A DNA stretch of 64,000 nt from Meghimatium bilineatum. Its lineage: Eukaryota > Mollusca > Gastropoda > Stylommatophora > Philomycidae. Below, in pieces: positions 11,000-22,983 of this stretch; position 1 is the first letter of the stretch; the number at the start of each line of letters is the position of its first letter. The stretch is taken from assembly GCA_034231615.1 (NCBI GenBank), contig CM067317.1, forward strand, positions 18,520,673 through 18,584,672, given 5' to 3'. Position numbers and translations under genes: made by a program. The notes beneath the pieces were generated by a model. The model saw only the letters and a program-made list of their open reading frames with translations. It was not told the origin of the DNA and did not search any database.

Positions 11000-13255
11000 A
11001 ACATATGTCGTTTTTGCAGGTGATGAAGTATTATTTCTTTTCTAGGATATTCCTGTAGAGTACAAGTTTGGGGGTTATAGATGAAGAAGAGGATTTCTAG
11101 TGCAGTATTACTGTTTTCCTGGTCTGATGATTTCATTATGACAACTATCTATTCACACATACAAGAGACAATAAATTAATCATCTTTTAAAATAAGAGCA
11201 TCTGAAGAATATTGCACATAAATGTATAAAGTTTAAAACAAACAATTCAATAGGAGAAGACACAAACCAATAATTTGTATCAAATTTCATAAGAAGAATA
11301 TATAATTACATCGGCCATATACTTATAATGAATGAAAACAGACTTTAAAAACAAACTTTCATGTGGAAGGCAAAGAAAAAAAATCACCAAAAAAATCAAT
11401 CTTTTCACACAAAGATTCAACAAAAAAATATTCTGAATATTTGGCATAAGAAATACACAAGTTCTACAGACACTGGCAACGGAATCATTATTGTTGATTC
11501 TAATAGCAAGAGAAATAAGTTACTACTGACCTATGTGCAACATATGGCGTAACGTAATTAATAATCTGTGAAAAATGTAAACAATTGAATGAATTTGAGA
11601 ATGTAGTAAGATAGAAATACGTACATGCTTCTCTCAAATTAGTTTGAAAATAATGTTTCGATATTTTTCACGTTTCTATGTTTTCCTCTTCTTTCGCATT
11701 AAGTGCAGTTCCCTATTTCATGGAAACGTTCATTTCTTGATACTATCTGATTGGTTAGATTCAACAGAGCAGCGAACCATCTCATCAATTATACATACAG
11801 TAACATTGGCTTGGCTATCGATGCGACATTTCATATACACTCTACAAGTCAGTGACCTTTGTTTATTCCTTTTAGTTCGAGAGATAATTTTAGATGTTTA
11901 GGTCGACACTTTCTTTGTTCTCATTTATTATTTTGCGTTTTATAAATGTCTGTCTTACGTGTTGGCAGATGGGAATTCTCAACACTCAATCTTATGTGTT
12001 TTTGTTCAGGAATATAAACGGGAATCCCATTCGATTTAGCAGAGATAAATTTTAAATCTACGACGCGGAACGCGAGTTCAAGAAATGATGTTGAAACTAA
12101 TTACTTACAATGAAGAGAAAAAAAGTTAGAAAATTATGATAGGAAATATAAAGAAACATGAAAACTTATTTTTGGAGCAGAAGAAATATTATAAGAATTA
12201 TATAGGTGTCTATAAAGTCACTGCATCACGCAGATCCACAATACATGCTGAAAAATCATACAGTGTTGTGTAACCACCAACGTAAATGAGTATGCAGTGT
12301 CCATGTACTTACCCATTATGTAATAAATGGCATTACTTATCGACGCCAGGAATGATAAGATACAGACTTGATATTAATTATGACTGCTTTATATATTAGA
12401 ATATTCCTATTCAGTTGCGTTGATTTTTTTGTGTGCACTACTGATAAACGAATTTGTATCGCCATTCCAATGTGGTTGATTGTCATTTGAACCAAAGACA
12501 TAAAACTTCAACCGAATCTTTGTTTGCGAGATGGAACACTAAACCAATTTACCACCGAGCTAACTTGTACATATTTGTATGGGCATTCATTTGTGAAATG
12601 ATTAATAACAGTACTTTGATGAATACTTTCATAAAATATAACTGAAACTTGACATTAATTATGTGTGCAAGAGAAAACAGAATAGAATTAACTGTAGGAT
12701 TCATTGCAGCATGAAGGAAACGGAGAAAACAAGACAGTATGACCAACAATGATTAAATTTGTGAAAGTGACTATACACAAATAACATCATCAATTAGGGC
12801 TGTAACTGTACGTATCTGACAAGGTCTGAAAGTGTTGAAACACGGAGAGAAGGGTTGGGGTTTGATCCCGTCAAATATGCCCATTTTCAAGCAAAAATTA
12901 AAATATAAGAATTTGAAAAATTTCCTAGCATACTTTGAACTAAAAACTGATGTAGTTTATCGTATTTTAAGGCGAAAGGTTTTATAGGATGTGGGAGGTA
13001 TGCGTTTTTTGGGGGAGAGTAAGAAGGTTTCAGATTTATTGACAGGTATAGACAAGTGGGGGGGGGGGACGTAGACAAAATTGTCAAAAATTGTGACGTT
13101 GTCTATGGACATGCACAAAATATAGAATATATGACATTTGAGGAAGTGTTACAACTTAAGCAGGTGTATATGATCTTATTCATTCATGTGAAACAAGAAG
13201 ACAGGTAAAATACTGTACCATTAACATCAGCAGAGTGATAATCATTATGGTCATG
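11000..13255. other. No recognisable gene (2.2 kb)
   Basis: AT-rich. The short frames at 11,361-11,552, 11,644-11,901, 12,454-12,645 and 12,887-13,087 show no family motif, and the base composition does not change across them. A homopolymer G run lies at about 13,058-13,067. Confidence 0.5.
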
Positions 13256-13257
13256 TT

Positions 13258-13722
13258 GGTGATGATGACAACGACGACGAAACGATGACGATGACAATAA
13301 TGATGATGGTGACAACGAAGATGATGAGGATGTTAATAATAAAGAAGATGGTCATGAAGGTGATGATGGTCATGATAACGCTGAAGTTGATGATAATGAC
13401 GGAAAAAATGATGATGAAGATGATCAGGATGAAGATGATGATGGTGACGATGAGGATGACGATGAAGATGTTTATGACAATGATAATGTTGATGGTGATC
13501 ATGAAGATGTTTATGATAATGTTGATGGTGATGATGAAGATGATGGTGAGGATGAAGATGATTATGACTACGATAAAGTTGATGACAACGACGATGAAGA
13601 TGATGATGAAGATCATAATGATGATGAAGACGATGATTATTGTGATGATGACCGTGATGAAGATGACAATGATGATTATATTGCTGCTGATGAAGATGAT
13701 GAAAATAATCATTATCATCACG
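13258..13722. repeat. GAT-rich imperfect trinucleotide tract
   Basis: About 460 bp of gatgatgaygat-type triplets with frequent gaa, gac and aat variants. Long frames are open on both strands (187 residues plus, 164 residues minus) and consist almost wholly of Met/Lys/Thr or Ile/Val/Phe, as expected from triplet repeats. Confidence 0.9.
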
Positions 13723-14338
13723 ATATTACTTCCTACGAAGTACAAGTGTTACTTATGTTCCATTTTTCGGATGGAAACGGTACTTGATATGAATCTAACC
13801 TCTTTTATATATGTGTTTGATTTATATTTTTCATTACTTCAAACCTGACATGAAATGTACACTCCTACGATGGTTTAATTGGAAAGTATTTGTTCCCAAA
13901 TACAAGATCAAATGAAAAATTAATAAATGTAGGGGCCTAATCGTCACAGAAGTTAATACGATGTATAAAGGTTAATAATGAAATGACGAAGTTAGAATGC
14001 AATGGTTAGACTATCATAAATATATGTCAGGAAGTGAATACAATTACATTTAAAATTTAAAAGAAGTGGAATATACGATAAAATTCAGAACTGAATTGTC
14101 ATGCTCAAGAACTTCATTATAGGGATGTTAACAGGACAAGGAAATATTCAGTGAACCTCTGACAATCATTTCACCCCGCATATCATTTCATACAACATAA
14201 AAATGCTGCACAATGCTGATGATAAATGAGTTTTCAAAAATCGAGAAAAAAAAACACGGTCATTTCCTACAATTCAGGAAGGAATTGAGATAATTTGTCA
14301 AAATTGAGCTTTCATGATAATGTGAATACATTTTATGT
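13723..14338. other. No recognisable gene
   Basis: AT-rich spacer between two arrays. No supported feature. Confidence 0.5.
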
Positions 14339-14542
14339 GAGACAAAACAGGGAAATATTTGAGACAAAATAGGGAAATATATGAGACAAAATAGGGAAAT
14401 ATATGAGACAAAATAGGGAAATATATGAGACAAAATAGGGAAATATATGAGACAAAATAGGGAAATATATGAGACAAAATAGGGAAATATATGAGACAAA
14501 ATAGAGAAATATATAAGACAAAATAGAGAAATATACGAGAAA
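14339..14542. repeat. 22-bp minisatellite, ~9 copies
   Basis: Unit gagacaaaatagggaaatat plus two bases, nearly identical in the six central copies and diverging at both edges. Because 22 is not a multiple of three, the minus strand cycles through all frames, and two overlapping Phe/Ile/Leu-rich frames appear (14,260-14,499 and 14,333-14,665). They are artefacts. Confidence 0.9.
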
Positions 14543-14699
14543 ATGATTATATTTACTTGTATCTAATAAAAGACAGAGTTTATCTGAAGGAAACACCGGA
14601 GTCAAAGTAACAAAAATGAACACTACTATGAGTAACCATAATGGTAACAAAATTAAAATAAACATGACACTTCCACTAAAAAATGTTGTTGAAAATGAA

Positions 14700-16560
14700 T
14701 GTGTTTACTTTGTGAATGAATTCGATAAACGGGTTTCCTCCTAAAAGCAATGGAAAACTACAGAGTAATGTGCCTAGTAATTCTATTTTGGATATTCTGA
14801 ACACACGTGAGTTCAAGCAAATAAAAAAGAGAGATATTTATTACAAGTGCACAAAAACATATTCCCAAAAGAATAATAAAAAAACAAGCATAAATTTCAG
14901 ACATAACTATGAAGCTGATGGAAGACAGAAGAAACCATGTCAAGGAAAGACGCAGAAAGTAGTAAGACAATATATGTAGAACTCACAAGGGCAATTAAAA
15001 AGCAAGTTAGACAGGATAAACAACAATATATAACCAACTCTTGTAAAGAAATAGGAAAACTACATGAACTAGGTAAAAGCACAGACATGTCTACTACTGC
15101 AAGAGCTAAACAGAACAAAATTAGGAGTCATAACAGATAACAAAGGTAAAACTTTAACGGAAAAAAAGGATATTCTCCATAGACGGAAAGAGTAATGTCA
15201 AGAAATGTACACTGAAACTACACATATTAACACAGAAGACATCAACATACTTAACAACGAAGATCAAGAACCCTAGTCAACCCAGGAGGAGGTCAGAAAC
15301 TCAATACATACTTTTAAAAAGGGCAATTCCCCGGGATGCGATGACATAAGAACATAAATTATCCATGCAAGTGAAGAAGAAAGTGTTCTTATATACCAGT
15401 GCCTTTGTATAAAGATCTGGAAAACTGTTATATGACCAAAGGACTGGAAATGATAATTATGTATCCCTTTACCAAAAAAAGGCAACCTACAATTATGTAC
15501 TAACTACAGAACTATCACTTTGATAAGTAAGTAAAGCTATTAAAATACTATTACATTTATAATGACGAGAATGAAAAATAAGATAGAAACACAAGTTTAT
15601 GAGGCACAAGCAGGTTTTAGATTCAACAGAGGCACGAGAGACCATATCTTCAACATGAGAATCACTATAGAAAAATGCAGGGAATTAAATATAGACCTAC
15701 ATGCTTGATTCATCGATCACACCAAGATGTTCGATTGTGTACGACATCACCAATTATGGTCGACATGAGACTTCCAAAGCGTCTCACATATTTAATCAGA
15801 TTTTGTACTACGAACAACAGGCAACAGTAAAATTGGACGGAACAATATCAAAATGGTTTAATGTACAGAAAGGAGTTAGACAAGTGTGCACACTATCACC
15901 GTACCTATGTAACATCTATGTTGAAAACATAATGCGAAGCGTAAAATACGAAATGACATATGCTAACTTCTAACATTTTACCATCGATGGTCAGCAGATC
16001 CAATAAATCAGATATGCTGACGATACAATTCTCTAAAACACGGACATTCTAAGGCAAATGTTACTATTAGCAAAACAAACAAACAAACACAGGGAAGTCC
16101 AAAGCCAGTTCTTAAATATGACGAACACAAAAATTATGACAACGGATTAAGTGAAAGTTCAACGAAAGATTATAATTGACAGTTTCGAACTAGAGGACGT
16201 TGCAATTTTCCATTATCTGGGCACAAACATATATAACTCAGAAGGCTGTGCTGTTGAAATCAAGAGAAGATTTACAATGAAGACATTGAAACGCGTAAAT
16301 GAAAGATATTGGGCACGATGCAAACAGCATATCCAAACTATGTATCATCAGAACATGCGTATATCCAGTGGCAATATACGATTGTAAGACATGGACATTA
16401 AATAAAACAGTAGCAAAGAGAATCACTGCTTTCGAAATATGTTACATAAGAATTGCATGTATAACATGGACAGCTAAAAAGTCAAATCAAGAAGTAAGAT
16501 CAATAAACGTTGAAAAGGGCTGGCTCCTTAACAATATCATAACTAGAAAGCTGTACATAT
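14700..16560 (+). pseudogene. Long decayed LINE reverse transcriptase
   Basis: Plus-strand phrases follow the order of a LINE polymerase. A linker with ELTRAIKKQVRQDKQQYIT and KLHELGKSTDM (about 14,965-15,095) is followed by KGNSPGCDDI (about 15,315), LPKKGNLQ, EAQAGFR with FNRGTRDHIFNMR (about 15,600), FIDHTKMFDCV (motif A), KGVRQVCTLSPYLCNIYVEN (motif B), RYADDT (motif C, about 16,010), FHYLGTNI and CKTWTLNK (about 16,390). Stops and shifts interrupt most phrases, so no protein can be made. The 3' tail continues at 16,602 after a G-rich insert. It is the longest dead LINE in the window. Confidence 0.8.
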
Positions 16561-16561
16561 T

Positions 16562-16601
16562 TTGATGGGTGGGGGAGGGGAGGGGGTGGTGGGGGGGGGG
16601 T
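16562..16601. repeat. G-rich insert inside the LINE
   Basis: About 40 bp of almost pure G with a few T and A, ending in a run of ten G. It interrupts the LINE between ITRKLYIF and the homologous GHIKRH block, replacing the few codons expected there. Confidence 0.75.
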
Positions 16602-16815
16602 CATATAAAGAGACATACCAGCGTGGAAAGATTTATAGCCAAATGCTGAGTCAACCTCAAGAGGCGAAGAGGGCGCCAAAGACGACGTTGGTATATAATA
16701 AATCATACTACTTAAACAGGTCTTTAGCTGTGGCAGGCCAACTCGCTAAGAACCGCGGAGTATTCCGATAATCCATACGAAGACCACGTTCTGGAAGAAT
16801 ATATCACATGATCAT
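16602..16815 (+). pseudogene. LINE 3' end (family M), continuation
   Basis: Homologous to 1255-1515: tcatataaagagacata, ggaaagatttatagcc, gctgtggcaggcc, gaccacgttctggaag. The position straight after the reverse transcriptase remnant suggests it is the proper tail of that copy, and links the 1.3-kb and 31.6-kb fragments to the same family. Confidence 0.65.
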
Positions 16816-17079
16816 GGTAATATGCTACACGAGTGAATTGAAGACTACAGTAAAAATGTACAATAATTGTAAGTATTTCGTGGTGATGACATGATGCGGG
16901 TAGCGGATCACTTCAATGACTCTAGCCACATTGGTTTCCGCGACATCTCAGTCACTGCTAGTATATAATGCACATCGCGACATCGGATAATATTTATCAT
17001 GGACAAGCACCTTATCCGTTCTATTGAGTTTTATAACCTGCAGACATCAACGTACAACGTTGATTCCTTTGATATCGTC
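16816..17079. other. No recognisable gene
   Basis: Short unique spacer with nothing I can support. Confidence 0.4.
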
Positions 17080-17172
17080 ATCTCTATCTTCTCTCTATCT
17101 CTCTCTCTCTCTCTCTCTCGTGTATTCTATGTACCTTTCTCTCTCTCTTACTCTTTCTCTCTCTCTCGTGTA
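17080..17172. repeat. (CT)n microsatellite
   Basis: Two CT blocks separated by a duplicated cgtgtattctat segment, giving Ser/Leu-rich spurious frames. Confidence 0.85.
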
Positions 17173-17439
17173 TTCTATATACACCCCCCCACTCTCACAT
17201 TTCTCCTTTTTAGTTGTTAGATCCATGTTTTCTTGGTTTTAAAACCGCTGATACTAGTCGGATGTCGCTGTCAAGGGTTATAGTATTTACATCCCGATCT
17301 TGTTTCCGTTTTCCTTTTCTCCAGCTAAAACGCGTCCGATAGTCTGCACCTGATTTAGATAAAAGTATTAATTTATTTCACTATTCTTGAGGTTATTTTC
17401 TTAAAAAAATTAAAATTATTAGAAAGATATATTATTCCA

Positions 17440-17945
17440 TTAACAACACACGGTTGTGAGACATGGGCAATGACACCCGCATGGAAAAAATTGAACATTC
17501 GAAATTAAATGTTATAGAGATGTCTGAAGAATATTATGAATATGATGATGATGATGTTCGTCCGTCGTGATCGACGATAAACCAAAAACTCAACCATAAT
17601 AATAATAACAATAAATAATAAAATAATAAAGTTAATAGTGCGTTTTTAAATGACTAGCAAGTCCAATGCGCGCACAAAATGATAAATAATATAAATAATA
17701 AACAACACAGACGACCGAAAGGAACTGAACATAGACGAAGACTGACTTCTCAAAACTGTCAAAACCTAAGATAACATATTCTGGACACTTGCAAAGACAC
17801 AATGGCTTAGAAAGATTAATCATGAAGCGAAGGGCTCAAAGAAAGAGGCAAAGAAGCATACCAAGAATACGATGGGCATATGATATAGAATACCTTCTGA
17901 ACATGAGATATGAAGAAGCTGGACAGTTTGCATAGGTCCGAGAGG
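17440..17945 (+). pseudogene. LINE 3' remnant split by a nested insertion
   Basis: At about 17,445-17,530 the phrase THGCETWAMTPAWKK matches the conserved CETW box that follows LINE reverse transcriptase domains. The tail resumes after about 17,700 with LLKTVKT-like, LAKTQWL and basic pieces, ending near atgagatatgaagaagctgg (a NMRYEEAGQFA phrase). The middle is replaced by a small element in the other orientation (17,533-17,690). Confidence 0.6.
17533..17690 (-). mobile_element. Nested 3' end of a zinc-finger LINE (family Z)
   Basis: On the minus strand the insert encodes CARIGLASHLKTHY followed by a stop. This is the last half of the C2H2 finger that closes family Z proteins (compare 33,775-34,161 and 57,490-58,245). 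About 90 bp of 3' UTR follows, ending in gatcacgacggacgaac and a CAT-triplet run on that strand (TGATGATGATG on the plus strand). It is a severely 5'-truncated insertion within another LINE. Confidence 0.6.
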
Positions 17946-17952
17946 CTTACTG

Positions 17953-18116
17953 TTTTTGTTTATTTGAAACCTCAAGAACTCTTACTTCATATGTGCAGTG
18001 GGGTTGTTTCTTAAAGCTTTCTTTCATACACAGGAAACCTCAGCTTTCGGCTTAGTGCAATGCCTATTGAAGGAACCTTCTACTCAGATGGGGTATATAA
18101 TTGTATAGATGACATG
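17953..18116 (+). repeat. Dispersed repeat B, copy 1
   Basis: Matches 21,568-21,750 in the same orientation: ctcttacttc-tatgtgcagt, actttctttcatac, cttcagctttcggcttagtg, caatg-ctattgaagga and tataattgt-tagatgaca. No coding potential. Element type unknown. Confidence 0.75.
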
Positions 18117-18590
18117 CTACAAAATTTCCATAAGAGAGCATCAATATAACGGCATGTCATCTACTTAGGTTTTCTGTTGCATGGGTGGTTTGTATAGTGG
18201 GCCATTCGAAGAGGCTTACAGAGTAGCAGTGAAGAAAATGTTCTGCAAAGGACACTTCACAAAGATGATAAAGCGTGTTTCTTTATTTTGTTTTCTATTT
18301 TGTATTTATCTTGTGTACACTACTTTCTCTATATGTAACTACTCACATTCCAGTCGGTCTTCTCGTCTCTTCGTTCTATTTCTAATTTGTCCTCACCCAC
18401 ATGGCTGACATGTAGTCTCCGTTTGATTTGATGGTTCCTATTCTGGGTCTGTCCCTACTTTTATGAAAACCTTCTGGTCGAAAAATCGATTCTGTGTATT
18501 TTTCCACGAGACACTGCTATTTAACAATTTATATATCTTTTTCTATATTTACCAATACAGTCATGTAATTTTGATATCTCTCGATGTAGT
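18117..18590. other. No recognisable gene
   Basis: T-rich. A short agtgggccatt at 18,195 resembles the end of the second copy of repeat B, so part of this stretch may be an insertion in that repeat. Confidence 0.4.
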
Positions 18591-18808
18591 CTAAAAGACA
18601 TGATACCTTACTGAAGACCTTACTCGAAGGTAAAGTCAAAAGAAGCGAGCAAGAGGTAGACAGATAATGGGAAAGTAGCATCACAAGATGGACAGGTTAC
18701 AGTTTAGCAGAGTGCACCACCAAAACAAGAGACAGAGAATGTTGGAGATCTGTTGCAGAAAACCTTCGTTTTTGTTGTAGAGACGGCACTGCTTGATGAT
18801 GATGATGT
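18591..18808 (+). pseudogene. LINE 3' end (family K)
   Basis: Reads KRHDTLLKTLLEGKVK, then after a shift SITRWTGYSLAECTTKTRDR and CWRSVAENLRF, ending CRDGTA then stop and a tgatgatgatgat run. It is almost phrase for phrase the C-terminus of the family K copy at 58,689-59,404. Only about 215 bp remain, consistent with strong 5' truncation. Confidence 0.75.
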
Positions 18809-20423
18809 AATCTTGACTTGAGACAGTCTTTATTTCTTTCTTGATATCGTCATTTCTTCGTTTTTTTTGTCATTTCATATCGTCTCTTCTGGTGATATTT
18901 GTAGCATTCCTCAATCATCTCACATACATACTGTGATCTGTTATTGTACATTTATAGAAATATTTTTCACGTTCAAACAATTTAATATTTGTGTAAAAAT
19001 CATTATTGTTGATTCTAATAGCAAATTAAGTTAACCCATAGCAATTATTAATGTCGTAGAGGTGTGCGATGTTAATGATCTCACATTTCAGTGGGTATGT
19101 TATATGAGGGTGGTGGCCATCTCCTCTCCCTCGCAGTCTTTACCTCCTGGACAAATCCAGTACCCAGCTAAGGCTGGACCGACATGGGAGCAGTTGTGAT
19201 CTGAAATGCATTTCCGCCTTAACTGGGGAATGAACGCAGGTCCACTTATTGTTGATAGTAACATTTGTTAAATGCTCCCTCCCCTGATCACCAACTGTCA
19301 AACTATTTCAGACCCATGCCCCCACCACTTTCTTAGATATTGATGTAATCTACAGAAAATACAGATTCGAAGATATTTGAAGGACATTTGATGAAAAATG
19401 GCATTCGAATCAAATCTGATCGGATGATAATGATGCGCTGTTTGGAGCTTCAAGAATATAAACAATGTAGATATACATTGATGAGAGAGAGAGAGAGAGA
19501 AAAAGAGAGAGGAATATATTTCTTGAGGATTGAGATGAGGAAATGAAGTTTGATTATGCGGATAAAAAATGTAACAAGTGGCTGGGATGTGGATGTCTTA
19601 TCGGAAATGAATAGATCCTCTTAGAAAGATATATATACTTGCCAACATTAAGAAATTATACGGTTAAATCTTGAAGCAAATCATGCATATAAATAAATGA
19701 TAGAAATCAAAGAAATAAATCAAATCAATAATTCACAAAAATGAAGCATATACGTATACGTAAAGCATATACATCAATCACTGAGATAAATAACATACAT
19801 TGACAAACAGATAAAATATTAACATAACTATACGTGACAACATTATTAAGATAAATCAGTCATGCACAATATATATATATATATAGTAATATGTTCTGCA
19901 GAAACGTAGACACGTTTTCAGTAATGTTTGGTGGGTGTGGGGGGTGATTACCTAGAAAAAATATCTTTCAGCCTTTTCATTGAAATTCCCTCTTTTTATT
20001 AGAGTTTTTGATGAAGTTTTTTCCAAAACTTTTTAAACCAATTTTAACTACCTTTTGGATAAGGACTTAGTACTGAAAGTAATGTTCTGATTTCTTGAAG
20101 TGTAGCTTTGAACTCTCCAACCTTTCCCCTCTCCGGCCTTAATGTTCTGATATAACCAAATTTGACTTATGTCCCCGGTTGAAAGTGGTGTTCCACATCT
20201 TACAAGATACATACATAAATACATACATGCACAAATTCTCCATCGGCCCCTACTTTGACGTTGTCCCAGCATATGGAAATGGGTACTAGCTCCTCAGGAA
20301 AGTAAAGGCAACTGGCGTGATGTTGACCACATAATCACCAGGTATGCCACTGTTGAATGAATAATACGAGCCTAGTACCTTATTCGTGAATACGCCTCAA
20401 GGGGAACATGAATCTACATTATG

Positions 20424-20424
<1 letters not shown>
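18809..20424. other. No recognisable gene (1.6 kb)
   Basis: Mostly AT-rich. A GC-richer island at about 19,105-19,255 (ctggacaaatccagtaccca, gaatgaacgcaggtcc) looks like the body of a dispersed repeat, but there is no second copy here to prove it. A (GA)n run lies at 19,483-19,512 and a short (TA)n at 19,870-19,884. Confidence 0.45.
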
Positions 20425-20470
<46 letters not shown>

Positions 20471-20471
20471 A
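20425..20471. repeat. (TA)n microsatellite
   Basis: Two TA blocks of about 28 and 16 bp separated by tacata. Confidence 0.9.
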
Positions 20472-20696
20472 ATTGTGGTATACAAAATGAAGGTATATAT
20501 TGTGACTTGATTTCCTGATCGGCGAACTCCGATATTAATAATATTCATACGTTCTGACAGTGAAAATGGACTTGCTTCCTCCATTAAAGTACGTGTTTGG
20601 TTGTCTGTGGGCAACACGATAGTGATGCACATCGCGGCATAAAAAAGATTAAGACGTTTTCCGTGATAACAATTCGAATATGTGACATTATAGATG
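20472..20696. other. No recognisable gene
   Basis: Short unique stretch. The 72-residue minus frame across it (20,414-20,632) runs into the TA repeat and has no motif. Confidence 0.4.
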
Positions 20697-21062
20697 ACCT
20701 CTTTGCATAAATCAATATATTAAACCTTTGCATAAATCACTACATGGAAACTTCTCTGTGTAACATATATGCATAAAACAATACATAGAAACCTCTCTGC
20801 ATAAATCAATACATAGAAACATATCTGCATAAACCATTACATAGAAACCTCTCTGCATAAAGCAGTACATGAAACCTCTTTGCGTAAATCAATACCTCTC
20901 TTTGTGTAAATCAATACCTGCATAGAAACCTTTTTGCATAAATCAATACATAGAAAGATCGCTGTATAAATAAGTACATAGAAACCTCTCTACATACATA
21001 AACATATAAAATCGTCTCTTCATAAATCAATATATAGAAACCTATCGTCATAAATATATCAA
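20697..21062. repeat. 28-bp minisatellite, ~13 degenerate copies
   Basis: Unit built on cctctctgcataaatcaata and catagaaa, with copies of variable length and quality. Confidence 0.85.
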
Positions 21063-21135
21063 CAAATTCATACATTTCAATTAACCCAATCCTCAAATTT
21101 ACTCAAAATTCTATTAACATTCTTGAGACTAACGG

Positions 21136-21341
21136 GAATTGAACCAGTCCGTTCTACGGCACCAAATCGCCTAGCAACAATTGCACACGTGTTCTTCCGT
21201 ACTTGACTAACCGCATCTCCAAAAAAGATGCGATTTCATCAAGCCATTCAAACCGTGCACACAAAGTCACCCGAACGGACCATTCGAGACAAGGACTATT
21301 ACAACAACAACAAACATCCCGTACAGGTATTGAAATATCCT
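21136..21341 (+). repeat. Dispersed repeat C, copy 1
   Basis: About 205 bp matching 36,605-36,811 in the same orientation: gaattgaaccagtccgttc, catcaaatcgcctagcaac (one base differs here), cttgactaaccgcatctcc, catcccgtacaggtattgaa. On the minus strand its end, actggttcaattc, resembles a tRNA T-arm or B box, but no matching A box is visible. Nearby 21,462-21,502 also recurs next to the second copy, in the opposite orientation. Confidence 0.8.
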
Positions 21342-21567
21342 CAGTAACAATAAACACATAACACAATATTCGTATTAGTTATACAAGGGCCGATAGGTCT
21401 TCTTGTAAACATGGATAACATATATAGACAATACAATTTTGCTTCAAATAATTGTTTATACAAGTAAATTTAAGTAGGAAGCCAGAGGACAATTCTATTA
21501 CAACAGCCGGCAAAGAAGTACACTTATTTTATAAAGTCTACAACATGAGATTTGTCTACAGAAAACG

Positions 21568-21750
21568 GTTTGTTTGTTTGAGAACCCCATGAATTGTGAA
21601 CGATTAGCTCTTACTTCCTATGTGCAGTTGGGTGGTTTTTCTGAACTTTCTTTCATACCTAGGAGACTTCAGCTTTCGGCTTAGTGCAATGTCTATTGAA
21701 GGAGGCTTCTACTCAGAAAAGTTCTATAATTGTGTAGATGACAAGTGGGC
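21568..21750 (+). repeat. Dispersed repeat B, copy 2
   Basis: Second copy of the repeat at 17,953-18,116. An incidental 93-residue frame at 21,620-21,901 spans it, without any family motif. Confidence 0.75.
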
Positions 21751-22744
21751 CATTGATGAGACCCAAATACGCAACCGCAAGAGCACAGAAAATGGTAGCG
21801 TGTGTATATTAGAATCGCTTATATACTTTCTTTTGAATGATATATGTAACAGTCTGATTAAATTTTCTTCCATTAAAAATAGATGGCTGATTTGTGCATG
21901 AGTTATTGTGCTGTAATTTGGTGTATCGCATGCGTACACATGGTGAGTTATTGTCTTTAATGTTATGTTCGTCAATAACAAGTGATGATGCCATTCGTTA
22001 TATCCACTTTATGAAATTATGTAGTAGTTATGTCCGTGAAAATGAATTCATAGATGGCTACTAAAGCATGCGCTGATCATATAGGTTCTTGGAGGTCCTG
22101 GACATGGAATGATGACTTTAGATGGTGTATGATCTCCCGTTTTTTTTATAGCTAGTTCTTGTTGTTGAGCTGCTGCAATTCTTCTTCACAGGATGTTGCT
22201 TCGTTTTGACTGTGAGAATCCCACGTAGTTCTGTTTCGTGCAGAATTTTACCATGTTTTATGGTTTATGTACAGTTTTTCAGTAAGATCTATATCATCCG
22301 CTTGAGGGCGTGTGACCTTCTGTAACTCACCATAGATGAGTATCTTTGGTGGGCGATGATATGGCATTCTTGCTACTTCACTTACCGAGGACTCTGTAAC
22401 TGTGTTAGAATAATGTCAATGCTAGAGTCTGACACAGTGAAAAAAGTAACAAAAAAAGTATTATTTGTAGGAATTCGAGGAATAAAGACGTAAGAAATAT
22501 GTTTAAAAATTAAAACCAATACAATGAAACTTGAAATGTCTCATGTTAAAAAAGACGTAAACTATTGATGTTAATGAAGGCCATAAACATTGTAGGAACT
22601 GTTCCCTGGAGTGCCACTTACAATGTAGCCGCGTAAATATAGAGCTTGTTGGAAGCGACGAGATTTAAGGGGCGTGTTTTACCAAGTTTATGTCTAATAT
22701 TGTCTATATATCTTTGTTTACGTGACTTTTCTAGAATAATATGT
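21751..22744. other. No recognisable gene
   Basis: AT-rich. No supported feature. Confidence 0.5.
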
Positions 22745-22925
22745 GGGTGTGGCGCATGGCCTAGAGGTTAGAGTGTTGGTCTCACATCCGTGAGGTCCAG
22801 AGTTCGACTACATGTAAAGAAAGCGTATTTTATTCTGTCGGAAGGTCGATTAAAAACCCACACTGTACATGATGCAGCGACATCCAGAGCGTGCAGGTAT
22901 TCATCACACATCTACACCTACCCCA
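22745..22925 (+). mobile_element. tRNA-derived SINE-like element
   Basis: The tRNA-like head gcgcatggcctagaggttag carries an A box (22,757-22,767), and ccagagttcgactac (22,797-22,811) a weakened B box. An unrelated body follows with aaaacccacactgtacatga. The second box deviates from GGTTCGANTCC and the head cannot form a full acceptor stem, so a working tRNA gene is unlikely. Confidence 0.5.
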
Positions 22926-22983
22926 TTCTTGCAACTGTCTAACAGTAAATATGAAGTATTGACAGGTTTACAAATCTAGAATT

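Noticed and set aside
13251..13848. Frames of 187 (plus) and 164 (minus) residues
   Set aside because: They are translations of a GAT-type triplet tract, made almost only of Met/Lys/Thr or Ile/Val/Phe. No domain.
22745..22815. A functional tRNA gene
   Set aside because: The A and B boxes are recognisable, but the B box deviates and no acceptor stem or anticodon arm can be closed. A SINE head fits better.
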